DNA of 64,000 nt from Lucifuga dentata (Eukaryota; Chordata; Actinopteri; Ophidiiformes; Bythitidae). How positions within the stretch are numbered: the first letter of the stretch is position 1; each line of letters opens with the position of its first letter. The stretch spans positions 1 to 64,000 of the forward strand of contig VXCM01000948.1 in NCBI GenBank assembly GCA_014773175.1, given 5' to 3'. Positions 1 through 12,317 of this stretch are shown in pieces. Below the pieces are notes generated by a model, which did no database searches, had not been told where the DNA came from, and saw nothing but the letters and a program-made list of their open reading frames with translations. Made by a program: the position numbers and the translations under genes.

Positions 1-256
1 CCTCTCCTGCATTGGCTATCAAATGATAGACCTGCACACTCAGAAATCTGAATGTGCTCACAGTGCTTTTCCAGATTTTCAAATCTAGTTCTGCATGTGG
101 TCAAGCTGTATACAGCTCAGCGTAGGCTGAATTCAGCTCAGTCAGGAACATTATGAGAAGTAGGAAATGTGAGGGTTAAAGCTATTCCAGACATATTTTT
201 AAATGAATACAGTCCAGAGAGATGTATAATGACCATATTTCAGGCCAACGGCGGGC

Positions 257-379
257 GCACAATAATGTGATCACATAAAATACAATCTTTATGGTCAGAT
301 CTCAAAAATCACATTAANGCACAATAATGTGATCACATAAAATACAATCTTTATGGTCAGATCTCAAAAATCACATTAA
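257..379. other. Assembly artefact: exact 61-bp duplication around a single N
   Basis: Bases 257-317 and 319-379 are identical and are separated by one N at 318. This is how two contigs with unmerged overlapping ends look after scaffolding. The true sequence probably holds one copy. Confidence 0.9.
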
Positions 380-1730
380 CATGACAAGTGTAACTGCAGA
401 GGTCTATTGTATTTGGCTTAGGCTTTACTAACGTGCTTTATATAATCATGGAATATTCATGATGTGAGATTTGAGGTATCCTGAGAAACATGACGCTGTC
501 TCTCTGAAGGCCCGTGATTCCTCTGTCACTATATCATTCTCTGTCTCATCATCTTTTCCTTTTTGCTTACAGGCTGAAGTGTCTGTGTTTGTGTTTATCA
601 GCTGTATTTCTGCCATACAGCAGATAAATATTAATGGCTAGCAGCATTTGCCTTGGCCCTCCTCATTTCAGAAGTTCGATCCAGAAGTTTTTTTTTTTTT
701 TTTTTTTAACCAGGGTCATTAAACTATATGATGTGTGGATAAAGTGGATCACAGGCAGGAAATCCATCTCTGCTCAGCTCAGCACCTTACTCCCTCTCTT
801 TCCTCTCGCTGTACACCTACACCTTCCTGTCGCACAAATATGTGCTAAATGTTTGCTATGTACTTGTTTCTTTCCTTTTCTCTCTCTGTTAAGCACATCT
901 ATATGCACACACATGTTGTAAACAGACATTCTTCATTTTCTTCACTTTCATCAACAGATTATAATACAAAATACAGAGGTAAAAGAACTTATAAGTGCAG
1001 AACTGAATTACTCCAGGCAGGATAAAGAAGCCTTAACAGTGCCCCCTATTGGGAAAAGCATTTCATGACAACATATTGATGGCCGACATGGAGCTCAATC
1101 AACTTAAGCTCCATGTGAGAGCGAAATTTCTCAAAGTTCACACCTGACACGTTCTGGATTTTTAAGACCAACTCTGATAATTAGCTTTTGAGAAAAAAAA
1201 AAAAAATCTGACATATTGGGTGATATTTGTTTTTTACATTAGCAAATACATATTTTTGGCTATTAAGCATTTGTAGCTAATATATAGTATGTAATGGAGT
1301 AGGATATGTTACAGTTCAACAGAACACTATAGTCAAGCTTCAATGGAGAATGAATGAATCAATACTTAGAAACACACACACACACAAAAGATTACTTTAA
1401 GAGAAATAAGGTTCAATAAACAAAAATGCTGCGTATAAAATGTAATTAAAAAAATATGTAAAGTGTAACACATTCTTGTAACATGTAAAATATAAAGCAA
1501 TCTGCCAATGACAAGACAATTTTGGCTGATAATAGTAGCTTACCAATAAAGGGCCAGCTGTAACACAACGCGTTGCAGAATATCTTTTGAATAATTGTTA
1601 TACAATGAGTTGAAACCAAACCACATTGATTATGTTAATTAATTTGCTAAAACGTATCTAAAAACTTTTAAATTATTTTTACTATTAGATGACTTTTATC
1701 AAAAATTCCCATTCAGATTTTCCATTTAAT

Positions 1731-1754
1731 CTCTCTCTCTCTCTCTCTCTCTCT
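1731..1754. repeat. (CT)12 microsatellite
   Basis: Uninterrupted CT dinucleotides, followed a few bases later by a single N (1763) and an A run, so the local length is uncertain. Confidence 0.9.
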
Positions 1755-1807
1755 GTCCTCCANAAAAAAAAAAGCCACTTTAGTTCTGTTTACTGTTACT
1801 ACCAGCG

Positions 1808-1815
1808 TTACGTAA
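1808..1815. promoter_or_regulatory. Palindromic TTACGTAA, PAR-bZIP/C-EBP-type site
   Basis: The sequence TTACGTAA is a perfect 8-bp palindrome and matches the known consensus of PAR-bZIP factors (HLF, TEF, DBP, NFIL3). It lies 37 bp before a full CRE. An isolated match of this length can occur by chance; the pairing raises interest but is not proof of function. Confidence 0.3.
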
Positions 1816-1852
1816 TGGAGAATCATCATAGTCTCCCACTGTAGCTTTTGTA

Positions 1853-1860
1853 TGACGTCA
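1853..1860. promoter_or_regulatory. Full palindromic CRE (TGACGTCA)
   Basis: TGACGTCA is the full cAMP-response element recognised by CREB/ATF dimers. It contains a CpG, which is depleted in this AT-rich, methylated-type genome. No TATA box, exon or CpG-rich block is visible near it, so a promoter role is unsupported. Confidence 0.35.
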
Positions 1861-3423
1861 TGGTTTTCACCAGGCCAAGTGAACACATCACACTTTCCCT
1901 TGGACAGAATGACACAACAACACCAGATGACAGAATGAAAGGGAACGCATGCACGCATCACACTTCCGAATCACTTATTCGGTTACTAGTGTAAACAGAT
2001 ACACAAGTCACAACACACGTTATTGTCACACAATCACCACTCTGCTCCCTCTATCTCACACAAACGGAAAGACATATGCATGCATAAACTCTCTCGCACA
2101 AACATCTCACTCCTATACCTGCAGTGTATGCATGCACAAATGTATACTCACACTCGAAGGTATCATTTTGCGATGAAGAGTGGAGTGTGTTGTTGGAGCT
2201 CTGTGGTGTGTTTCAGCAGGTTTTCATTTGCCAGTTCTTTGGCTGCTGCTGTCCAGCCTTATTGAAAACATCCCATGGAATTTCCTGATGCTGCCACAGC
2301 TCAGACACCACTTTGTGCACACAAGCGCATGCACACACTCACACACACGTATATTTACAACTCAAATCATATGACCCCCAGAGATGTTCCTCATCAAAAA
2401 CAGTAGTTACTCCCGAAAATACACATGCACAATTGTTTGTTTTGAAGTCAGAGCCACTTTGGATCTCTTGAAAGTTGATTTTTTTGTGTGTATGTGCCTG
2501 TAACAGTGCATCTTGCAGAAACAGCAGGCCCATGTGTTTTGCAGTCGCTTGTGGTGTTGAGACGATGACTGAAAGAGAGAGAGAGAGTCATTCATCCCTC
2601 CTTGGATGTTCCCTGCCTGACTTGCATGTCACTTTACCTCCATGACTCTGTGTGCATATGTGCTTGTCTAAGCCCTTTTGCTCGTCTATCTGTCTAACCC
2701 TGTCTTTGCCTGCATTCCAGTCTGTCTTATCTGGCTGTAGCTTCATCTTGATATCTGTCTCTCTCTGTCTTCCATTCCAGTCTGACTGTCTTAAGCTGTC
2801 TTTCCTGTCTGTCTTTCCATCCTTTCCATCTGCTTTGCTTCTGTCTTGCCTTTATTAAAGTGACGCCATCCCTTCCTGCTGTCTGGTTCTGTTTCTTCCG
2901 TCACATGCTGTCTTACCCCCACATGGTGCAGGAATATTTTATGAAGTGGAAGAGATACTGTGTATTATTTGTTGGGGTGTGTTCTTTGTGTGTGTTGTTT
3001 GGAGACGACAGACTCTCCCTCTTCAATTCACAAAGCTCCTTGTGTATGGCTGCTTTTCCTCAAATCACATGAAAAAAAATCAAACATACAGTAGAATAAA
3101 GGTAACTGTATTCACCTGTATGTTAACTGGATCCTCATTAAATGGTAAGAATGAAAACCAGCGGCAAAAACATACACATCCTCTCAGCTACATACTACAT
3201 ACTCACATACCTACACACTGTTATCTACACATTAGGCTGAAGATAACCGCTACTTTCAATGAAGGGTGGAGCAGAGGAAATGAACTGATGGTGTAGGAAT
3301 GAGATATGGGAGATAAAGACAGACACGAGACTGAGCTCTGTGAGGATTCCATGGCTTCCATCCTCCATATGTGTCTTTAAGATCTGCTCACCCAGCTGTC
3401 CCTTATCTTCCTCTTGTCCCAGC

Positions 3424-3456
<33 letters not shown>

Positions 3457-3471
3457 CAGAGAGAGAGAGAG
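3424..3471. repeat. (GA)n compound microsatellite
   Basis: GA repeats interrupted by two ACAG units. Confidence 0.85.
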
Positions 3472-3559
3472 TAAAGACTACAGCTAACAGGCACAAATAA
3501 TTGAAATAATTATCATTAAAAATTGATAATTGGTGGCCACACGCTGGCCTCCCTCTCTT

Positions 3560-3790
3560 TTTACTGCCTTTTGCACCGCAAGAAATTTTTCAGGAACTCA
3601 GGATTGTTTCACACCAAGGAACCAGAAACCCTTTTTGGTAGCAGATAGTTCCTAAATAATTTTTATCTCCTACACCCAGGTTAGGTACTCTGATGTTCAG
3701 AAACTGTTGGGTGGAGCATGAAAGACTGAGCAATTGCTGATTGGTGAGACAAGTTTATCTGGGTGGACAAACACCATTTTTAAATAGTCG
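3560..3790. mobile_element. Possible MITE fragment with GGAACC/AGTTCC motifs
   Basis: The block has a 'tttcaggaactcagg', 'ccaaggaaccagaaacc' and 'agatagttcct' pattern. It resembles the degenerate inner and end sequences of a non-autonomous DNA element common in teleosts, remembered only by appearance. I could not find both termini or a target duplication, so limits are approximate. Confidence 0.3.
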
Positions 3791-4211
3791 TGTTTTTGTA
3801 TACAGCAAAACAGCAACTGTGAGGTTTTGAGGCTTTTGAAAAAGATGGAAAACTACATAAATTTGTGGACTGTGGAGTTGCAAATACTTCTGTTAATTTA
3901 TGCAGATGAGGAGATCCAGAGAGAGATTGAGTCATCCACTTGAAAAAAAAAAAAAAAATCATACTACATTTATTAAAATGTGCAATTGCTCATAACACAA
4001 AGCAGTTATGAATACAAGCATAGAAAATCAAAATTAAAACTAATCAAAATGGCTCCCATATACAGGGACATCACTTGCTCTATTTCTTTAATCTACAAGG
4101 TACTTGAAGCATGGTGGAACTCACTGAATGAATCACCAATACAATATTTCCTAATTTACATCTGAGGTCCAAAAACATCTAATTTCTTTCCTTCTTTGTA
4201 TTCCTTCTTGT

Positions 4212-4212
4212 A

Positions 4213-4237
<25 letters not shown>
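4212..4237. repeat. (TC)n microsatellite
   Basis: About 13 TC units within a pyrimidine-rich stretch. Confidence 0.85.
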
Positions 4238-4245
<8 letters not shown>

Positions 4246-5889
4246 GTGTTCTTCTCTTCTCCTCTCCTCACCCACTTCCTTCACCCTGTCCCTGCCCCCT
4301 CGGAGAGCTTCACAGATTACAGCAGCAAGCTCACACCGTCCAAATATTTAAATGTGGGGAATCACTTTAAAGCTTCTAACACTGAACCACTAAACCCTCC
4401 CTGCAGCCTTTCTGACACGGACCTGCGTCAGGCCTACCGCAGCGGTTGGCCTTTTGGATCCAACTCCCCAACCCTCTTGATCTCTGTTTTTGACCAGAAC
4501 CTCAACCAGAATTTGGCCGTGAACCCTTCAGTCAGCAGCTGTCACTCATAATACTTCAGAGACAGACAGGCATGATAGTGAATGCGTAGGAAGTGAAGTC
4601 ATTATGGAGATAAGGAATGAGTGAGGGAGGAAGGGAGGGGGTGAGGGGAAAGACTGCAGATCCCCATTATTCCCCTTTTACACACTCACAGCTGGAGAGG
4701 GCTGGGAGCTGGAATTTACTATCCTGCCTTTTTAGATTTACACATCAAGTGAAAGTGGTGCTCCAATTTCGAGGCAATGGTTCAGCTATTTCTAAAGCGC
4801 TGTGGGTAGTTGTTTCTCTGGATCCGTCCTGTTAATCCAAAGGCTGCTGGGTGATTTATAGAGGGAGCCTGGTACTGTAAAAGGATACATGGAAATACTC
4901 AGCAAGGTGCGGAGATGTGGGGCTTATCAAAATCTTTGTTGCATTACTCATATGTGGAAGAAAATAACAAGAAAACAGTGGTAGTCCCGAGGAAAGTGTG
5001 AGATTACCCTCTATCGCTCACACACAAATAGGTATACAATTCAAAGCAAATCAGGAGAGTTTCTTTCTCTACCTTATCCTTTATCCTCTCTCTCACCTCT
5101 CCATTTCTCCCTCGTCTGTTCATCTCTCTTCCATGTGTTCAAATGGCCGGGAGGCAGCAGCTTGTGTTTGTTTGGCTGATTCTGTAACAACAGCACCCAG
5201 CATGAATTCTGGATAAAGGGTCTACGTCAGCTCTTATTCTGCTTTCTATCTGTCCTGCTCCTCCTTCCCTTTACTGCTCCTCTTTCTCTACCTTCATTCA
5301 TTCCCCCAATCCACTCTAGCTATCTCTCTCTCTACCTCTATCCTGTCTTTTTCCATTCACCCCAGCCAACTGCTCATTTCTCTATTTTTTTTTCTCTCCT
5401 GACTCTCTAATTTTATCTTACTTTTTACTGCTGGTGCCCTGATTGCAATTTTCATATACGGTGGTCTTCTTGAGTGGGATTTTTTTGAAAACCACTATCA
5501 GTTGATCCATTGTTTATATGGTGTAATTGCAAACACATTCGACCGTGCAAAACTGGAAAACAAAAACAACAGGATTACTGTATTTCCTTCAGTTTGGATC
5601 AATCTTTTGCCTTGAACTGGTTACTGTTGTGCTCTGTTTCCCAATTAACGCTTTTTTTTTTTTTTCGCTTTTTTTAGGGAGATGTTTAGAGCTGTTTGGG
5701 AGAGATGCAGAAAGGGAAAGATGGAGAGATGGATGGATAACAGATGCAGACATGGAAGGGGGGGTTGGAGAGATGGAAGGAAGGGTGCAGGCAGGAAAGG
5801 TGTGAGGAAAGAGATGCTGGAAAGAAAGATTGGCTGGAGTTGAGCCCTTACAGACAGAGCCTGGGTGACAACTAGAGAGACTGCAACAC

Positions 5890-5915
5890 CTCTCTCTCTC
5901 TCTCTCTCTCTCTCT
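5890..5915. repeat. (CT)13 microsatellite
   Basis: Uninterrupted CT/TC dinucleotides. Confidence 0.85.
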
Positions 5916-7056
5916 GTAGACACATATAGCAGAGGAAGAATGTCAGACAGAAAGACAAACAAAAGATGATAGAAGAGACCTGCAATGACTACTAAAAATG
6001 CTTTAAAAAGACATGATGGACGCTAAGTCTGAAAGCCAGACAGATAAACAGATCGGCCTGAGAGAAGAGGTGGTTGTATAAACACAGACAGCCAGAAAGA
6101 GAAGTGGAGTACATTAGGTAGCTACTGTAAGTGGAAGTCAGGATGGAGAGGTTATTAAACAGAGGAGTAACTGGGTCATTAACTCTGCTGTTAGGAGCCA
6201 CAGGAGGAGAACCACCCCGTAAGGTAGTCTATACACTGCAAAAAGTCAAGCTTCCTCTGACCTATTAATTTAAATCATTATTTAACTTTTAGAGTGAAAA
6301 CATTGAAGGCATACCTGCTTTATTCATATGGTGAGAGAAGAGGCAACCAGTAAGAATGGATGTTTGGGTAAAAAGTGAAAGTAGTTCTGTGTGTTTGGAT
6401 TAATATGAGCACAAGAACACATTGCTTCTCTTCTAGTTTGAGCATTAAACATGTCTAACTTGGTTCGTTTACTCTCATAAGTGCACCAAGTGAACATATT
6501 CGCTCTTTTTCTGACTGTTAACGTTGTTAGTTAAATATTGAAAGAGTTTGTGCTGTTGGTGAGGTCCTAGGCATGTCTTCTACTGCATCTACTTTTGATG
6601 CGCATTCATTTTCTTTCTGAACCTAAAATACTGCAACACACGTGTACTGACATTTTCTCAGCTGCTTCTGATTTGATAAACTCATCTAGAGGAAAAAAAA
6701 TTACAAATAAATTTCACCTCATAAAACTAATTGAGACGACACTGTTCTGCTGCAATTGAAATTTGCTTGTTACTTGATGATGCCTTGTAGGGCATCCGGT
6801 GTAAAACATGCCAAAGCAAACATGCAGATCACAAATCAGATTTCCATTCAGGGTCAATCAGGGCCTGGGCCACCAACGACCACCACTGGTACTGTTGGTC
6901 AACAGAGTTGGAAACTAGGCATCTGCTCCGTCTGTGTGACCAAAGATTGCAAAGTGCTGTGTCAAACAGGGTGACAGAGAGCATGCAGGTGCCTGGTGCG
7001 ACAGAGGAAGATGCAGAGGACAAGGAGAGATGGTGGAGACCCCTAACGGGAGCACC

Positions 7057-7093
7057 AAGAAGAAGAAGAAGAAGAAGAAGAAGAAGAAGAAGA
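7057..7093. repeat. (AGA)n trinucleotide microsatellite
   Basis: About twelve AGA units. In one frame it gives a poly-Arg run and on the other strand poly-Leu. Neither belongs to a supported gene. Confidence 0.9.
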
Positions 7094-8239
7094 CTCAATG
7101 ATGCCTTGTCTTGAAACTCAGGGGTGATGGCTGGTGGACAGGTGGAGAATGGCAGCCTCATGACAATGCCTACCACTGTTTCCAGGTCATATTTTATTTA
7201 TTAAAAAAAAAAAAAAAAAAAAAAGTCACCTTCTCGACTCAGTTCTTGTGTGCCAGAACAGTTTGAAATGAAAGAGCTCCTTATTTGCCTTCAGCACTCG
7301 ATTAAATAAAGAATTCACTCTTGCACACTTCATGGCATTCAGAGAGCAGCAGCATGTTTTACAGTGTTGTCAGCCTTTGTGCAGCAGGGGAGCGATTAGG
7401 AGTCAGGACCTCTCATTATGCCCTCCTAATGGACCTGTTTGTTGGTCCTGGTCTCCGCTTCAGAAGCACCACACTGTTTACTGTCTGGATACTCCACAAA
7501 CAAACCAAACACACCAGCTCAGGCTCCCACACACTCATGTCTACAGGAAGGCCTGTTGTCTCGTCACACACACACAACAAAAAACATACACAAAAACAAA
7601 CTATACCGATGCTGTGGTTGGCAGAAGGAAAAACTTGGATAAACTTTCACCACAGAGCTTTTCTGGAACTCAGAAAACATTGTTTTTTGTTTTTCAAATT
7701 GTGTTAATCCATGAAGAATGTAATCCCTCAGTTTACCAAAATATAAGTAAGAAGGTTTCCACTCTGAGACATCAATATGTTTGTGTGTGTGTGTGTTGTG
7801 CATACAGGCATGCTTGTCTGTTTGTAGTGATGTGTTTGTCTTTTTTGTGTTTGCATTGCCTCTCTGTTTGTGTATATGCTGTTTACAGAGCGGGTGCATG
7901 TTTACTGGATGCTGTTTACAGGATCGTGAAAACAAAAACACGAAGTCTGTGCGGAAAAGCAGAATGAATGTTTAAGGAATGTCAAATTTAGAGCAGGTGG
8001 GTCTTAGCCACGAGGAAAACCATGTGGCAGTCTGGCAACTGTGAAGGGAAAACAATAATCTCATCATACAGACAAACAAAAACACACACACACTGCTTTG
8101 TGTGTATTGCGTATGACAGAGCCCAGCCAGCACATCAAACAGTCAGCGCTTGACCTCACACCCCACCAACACACAAGAGGTGTTCTTCTCTGCTCCGACC
8201 CTCAACCTCATAACTGAAATTAATGAAATAGCTGCTTGA

Positions 8240-8436
8240 CACAGATATGAGGGGTTGAATCTGTCAGCATGCAGTCGCTGAACAAGCTCGCTGTACGGTG
8301 AGGAGAAAGGGATGAAAGAAGGAGAGACAGGCTTACTGGATTTTGCAACTTTGACATTATTGAACACATACTCCTTACCTATATTACCATTAAAATGAGA
8401 GAAAATAACAAAAATCACATAATATGTCCCCTTTAA
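8240..8436. mobile_element. One end of a MITE-like repeat ('AATATGTCCCCTTTAA')
   Basis: The 3' part of this block ends in ATAATATGTCCCCTTTAA, a terminal motif that I recognise as recurrent in fish genomes. The matching inverted left end was not found, so the element is probably truncated and the left limit is a guess. Confidence 0.3.
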
Positions 8437-10220
8437 ATTGATCTAACTCTGTTCTCTGTTGCTGCCCTTCAGATTACATTGACTTTTTTTTTACTACATT
8501 ATTGTTAGAAATGTAAACTTTGCACATAAATGATCTGAGTGAATTCACAGACTGAATTCATTTCCAATCCATAACGTACAGATAGTTCTTTGAAGAAACA
8601 AGGAGGAGAAGAAATGCATCACTTTGGATTATTTTCCTCATTTTTCTATCCAAGTGCATTTGTTCTGCTTAAGTGCAGCCAAACAAGAAGACGCACAAAC
8701 GCATACGTCCACCTTCATCCAGACAAAACCTCACACTCTCTCCACTATGTAATCCCATCTGATCTCACCGCCACTGTTGTTAGAAGCCTCTCCTCGCTCC
8801 ACAGCCAATCCCACTGTTGCCTTTGAACTCAGCGGCCAAGAAAGCGTAACCCTGCGTGCCGCTTTTTTCTCCTTTCAGGAATGATCAGACACATTATAAT
8901 GATAAAATTGGCAGGGGGGTGAGGAGCTGAGTGGGAGCAGGGAGGCCTGACAAAAAGCGAGTAAGAGGCTCGAATATTGTCAACGTGTTGTTAATAAGCT
9001 GCAGGAGGGAGCTGAGGTGTGTGTGAGTGTCTGAATTCTTCAGTTGTGCTTGTCCAGATTCTTGCATGTGTAGAGTGTACGTGCATGTACAAAAATGAAC
9101 TCTTGTGAGTACATCTGTGAGGGTGTGTGTGTGTAGAGGGGGTGATGTCAGGCTACATTACAGCTTATTGCTAGGATGAGTGGCGTGCAGGATTATTGGC
9201 TGATGGGAGAAATAAAAAAAAGCTTTCATCAGCATGGGGCTGGGGCCCTCCTGTTTGATGTTCGACTGAAGGAATCATACGAGGTGAATGAAAAGAGAGA
9301 GGGAGAGAGGAGGGGGTGGCAGGAGGTTGAGTGCTGACAATATGGGGTCATTACAGAGCAACAAGTGGGCCTAGGAGATGACCAGAGGAGTGAGTTTTCA
9401 TTTGAAAAGCTCCTGCCACAATATCCCCCACAAGCCTCCACAAACCGGTTTCATACTGCTGCTGACTGCAGTGCGATTAATGCTATAATCTAGGAAAGTA
9501 TCCCTGCACATATGTTGTTTGGGGACAGGGGGCCCTCTGACTGTAAGGCTCATTATTTTTAGTTTTAAAAGGAAGAAATCATTTTAAATAGATTTTTACT
9601 TGGATTTTGCACTGAAAAGTTGCTTTGTTTCTTGCTCTAAAATGTCTCTTTTCACTGTAGTAATGAGGTCATCTAGTAGTGTCATGGAAACTGAAGAGAA
9701 ACATGAACAGAAAATGCTAACTATCTGCTAATTATGTGCCAGAGTAAAAGTTGGTAAAGGTAAAGGAAACAGGTAAACACTGAATCTTTACACTGAATCT
9801 TTTGAATCTGGATTTTTACCCCTAATTTTATTAACATATATATATATACTATAAAGGCCGATACTATATTAATATTCAAAATAAACACCTTTATTTTAAA
9901 AAAAATTCCAACAATAATGAGCCTTTACTGTAGGCCTCTACTCTGACTTTCCAAGAATATATTTTAAGAAGATTAAAGGTCTATTGTCCTGTGAGGCTGT
10001 AAAGTTCATTCCACACCAAAAACAAAATTGGTGGAACACCTCTGGTAATCTTACTTCATTACCACTAATGGGACAAAAATATGACGTATGTCCTGATGGT
10101 TGAGCAAAACAATGAAGGGCCATGTTGTTCTCTATATCAACCAAACAGAGGTCATCCTTTTGGGATTTGATTTAGCAAATGTCATCGTAATCCATCATGT
10201 TTATTTTTGAGACACCTATA

Positions 10221-10781
10221 GTTGACTGTCACAGTTCTGCATATCTGGTCAGCCACTCACCTGCCATTTCTGCATGTCTGGTCAGCCACTCACCTGCCAT
10301 TTCTGCATGCCTGGTCCTCAGCTACTCACCTGCCATTTCTGCCTGCCTGGTCTTCTGTTCCTCACCTCCATTCATCAGCCTGATTCATTTCAGGTTCGGA
10401 CGCTGTCGCCAATTGTTACCAATTAAGCATGGATTTAAACCCCAGTCTCACACTCACCCTTTGCCAGATTGTTCTTTGCCATCCTCGATGCAAGACTCTC
10501 CAGTGTTTATTTGTGGACTGACATTCTGTTACCGAACCTGCCTGTCTTGGACTAACCTGCTCGTCGTTCCCCTGGTAATCACCTCAGCCTTCTGTCCCCG
10601 ACTCCGATACCTGTCCCTGCATCTGGGTTCCTCGTCTGTCAGTCTCTGTGTGAGCGCTTTGTCCTGCCTGTTGATCTGCCTGCTTCTGTGTTGGATAGTG
10701 GACTCAATAAAAGAACTTAAACTGTCCGTGTTGTGTACTGTGTGCTGCACTTGGGTCCAAACCCCACCCGTCACAGTTGAC
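10221..10781. mobile_element. Solo LTR (549 bp) with 6-bp target duplication
   Basis: The element proper is 10227-10775. It starts TGTCACAG and ends CGTCACA, the TG...CA ends expected of an LTR, and is flanked on both sides by the direct repeat GTTGAC (10221-10226 and 10776-10781). A polyadenylation signal AATAAA occurs about 70 bp before its 3' end, as in a plus-strand LTR. The 5' part carries four tandem 33-36 bp units. No gag-pol sequence or second LTR lies beside it, so it looks like the product of LTR-LTR recombination. A Gypsy-type family is likely but not shown. It lies about 470 bp upstream of the 11246 exon, in its upstream intron. Confidence 0.65.
10236..10373 (+). repeat. Tandem array of four ~33-36 bp units inside the solo LTR
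   Basis: Units begin at 10236, 10269, 10302 and 10338, each with 'tctgc..g..ctggtc' and 'ctcacctgccatt' cores. The first two are 33 bp and almost identical; the last two are 36 bp and more diverged. Tandem repeats in the U3 region of LTRs are common. Confidence 0.8.
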
Positions 10782-11245
10782 TATGTGACACAAGTTTGTG
10801 ACATGAGTGTGGCGCAAGAAGAAAAACAAAGAGGTCATCATAACCATTTGGATTCATCCTCTGAAGAGAAAGGTTATACAAAACATCAAGATATCCTATC
10901 CAAAATTATTATAATTCATCCTCTGGGGACCATGATTGTCTGGAACAGATTTCATAATAATTCAAGCTGTAGTTGTCAGGACATTTTACTCAGACCAAAA
11001 TCACATCACCTGAACAGTACCGCCATCCTTAAGGCCACACAAAAAGTTTTACACACTATTTGAAATCTTAAACAAAAAACACTCAAAACTGTGCTGCTGA
11101 TTAACTCATCAAGTTTTATGAATTACAGTCTGGGTTCAGTTTGGTCAAAAGGACAAATTTTGAGCCCCGCAAAAACTGTTTATAACTCTACCATGCTTTC
11201 CTTTATTCTGTCCTGACCTTTGGACTTTTGTCTACCTACTGTTAG

Positions 11246-11342
11246 GTCACTTCCTGGGAAACCACAGTGTGCTGGACATCTTAAGGCAGGAGGGCTACGA
11301 GATCATTCACATGCCCTCTGATCACGAGGAGCCAGTCACAGA
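11246..11342 (+). CDS. Internal exon of an unidentified plus-strand gene (third-last exon)
   Basis: The exon follows a pyrimidine-rich acceptor ending 'cctactgttag' and stops at a consensus donor, ACAGA|GTGAGT. It begins with two bases of a split codon, then reads HFLGNHSVLDILRQEGYEII and continues to ...SDHEEPVT, leaving two bases (GA) for the next exon. The next exon supplies a T to give Asp, so the phases agree. The 31 full codons contain an N-glycosylation sequon (N-H-S) but no cysteine. The start of the protein is not in view: upstream exons are either beyond the left edge or were not recognised in the first 11 kb. I do not recognise the family. Coding status is inferred from splice sites, phase match and absence of stops. 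Confidence 0.75.
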
Positions 11343-11665
11343 GTGAGTAGATCTACCAGATAAGTGTCATGGAATAAATGTGATGGGATTAAGTTCTGTG
11401 GATACAAAGAACAAATGAATGTAATCTGTAATGTCATCTTAAACACCACAGTTGAAGATTTCAGTTTTGTGCAGGTATTCTTTTACAAGTTACAGTTACG
11501 GATTACACTTTCAACCTGCTATCCTGACAAGATGATAAATAGAAAACAACAGGAGTGTGTGATTATGTGCTAGCATTGCCTGATAACTTTATGTTAACAG
11601 GGGTTGTGAATTTTTTGGCAAGCAATAAAAAAAAAATACACGTGGACATCCATCACAGAGCCCAT

Positions 11666-11667
<2 letters not shown>

Positions 11668-11704
<37 letters not shown>
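11668..11704. repeat. (GA)n microsatellite
   Basis: About 18 GA units in the intron. Confidence 0.9.
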
Positions 11705-11706
<2 letters not shown>

Positions 11707-12108
11707 TACCTCCACAACTTAACAAGTTCCACATTCATCTTATTCTTTCAAGAGTCAAGGCATTTAACCTCAGCAGATTTACTGAAGTGTCGTACTTACC
11801 GTCTCTAAATCAGCTCTGTAACAAATGAAGCTCAGTGATCCAAGAATCCTTTGACAGCTCCTCAACTCCATCACCTTCCACATTCTCCTCCCTCTCCCTC
11901 CTACCTGTCAAAGGTGAGCTGCCAGAAGTATTCTGCCTGTTCTCAGCATCACTAATGCATTGGTCAATACATACACACAAACATATGCAGATTGAGCCGT
12001 GATGCATGGTGCCAAGAAGAAGGGGAGTAGTACACACCTCACATAGACACTTGGCTTCTGTCCTGCTACATTTCTTCACAAAAGCTTCCACAACCTCCTT
12101 TACCACCT

Positions 12109-12114
<6 letters not shown>

Positions 12115-12138
<24 letters not shown>
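12115..12138. repeat. (TG)n microsatellite
   Basis: Twelve TG units. Confidence 0.85.
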
Positions 12139-12139
<1 letters not shown>

Positions 12140-12241
12140 TGTTAGTGTTGGGAGACTGTCAATGTGCTTGCAAGTGATCGTGTATTGTGTAAAGTGAATG
12201 TGTTTGCACCTGAATGTGTGTGTTATGAAGTTGTTGTGTGT

Positions 12242-12260
12242 ACTCTCTCTCTCTCCCTCC

Positions 12261-12304
<44 letters not shown>

Positions 12305-12317
12305 NGGGGGGGGGGGG
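12242..12317. repeat. (CT)n tract joined by N to a G run
   Basis: A CT/CCCT-rich tract of about 60 bp is followed by an N (12305) and 12 G. The abrupt switch at an N suggests a sequencing or joining failure rather than a true composite repeat. Confidence 0.8.

Larger units (their letters stand above)
1..10220. other. Non-coding stretch, no exon seen (probably intron or upstream of the 11.2-16.8 kb gene)
   Basis: I read both strands and found no open frame bounded by convincing splice sites. Most ORFs here are rich in Cys, His, Thr and Ser because they run through CA, GA or CT repeats. Content is mixed AT-rich DNA with short microsatellites, a fragment resembling a 'GGAACC/AGTTCC' teleost element near 3.56-3.79 kb, and an end of a MITE-like repeat near 8.4 kb. 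Whether it is intron or intergenic depends on where the plus-strand gene starts, which is outside what I can see. Confidence 0.6.

Noticed and set aside
4243..4551. 102-codon ORF with fairly normal composition
   Set aside because: No acceptor/donor pair fits the frame and its beginning is CT-rich. It could be a conserved or decayed sequence, but a gene is not supported.
7332..7967. 211-codon ORF on the plus strand
   Set aside because: Cys-, His- and Thr-rich through CA and GT repeats, with no domain, no splice sites and overlapping ORFs in all frames. It looks like chance.
10197..11063. 288-codon ORF with internal 'CLVSHSPAISA' repeats
   Set aside because: It runs through the solo LTR and its tandem units, and beyond the LTR end. 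The repeats are a DNA feature, not a protein.
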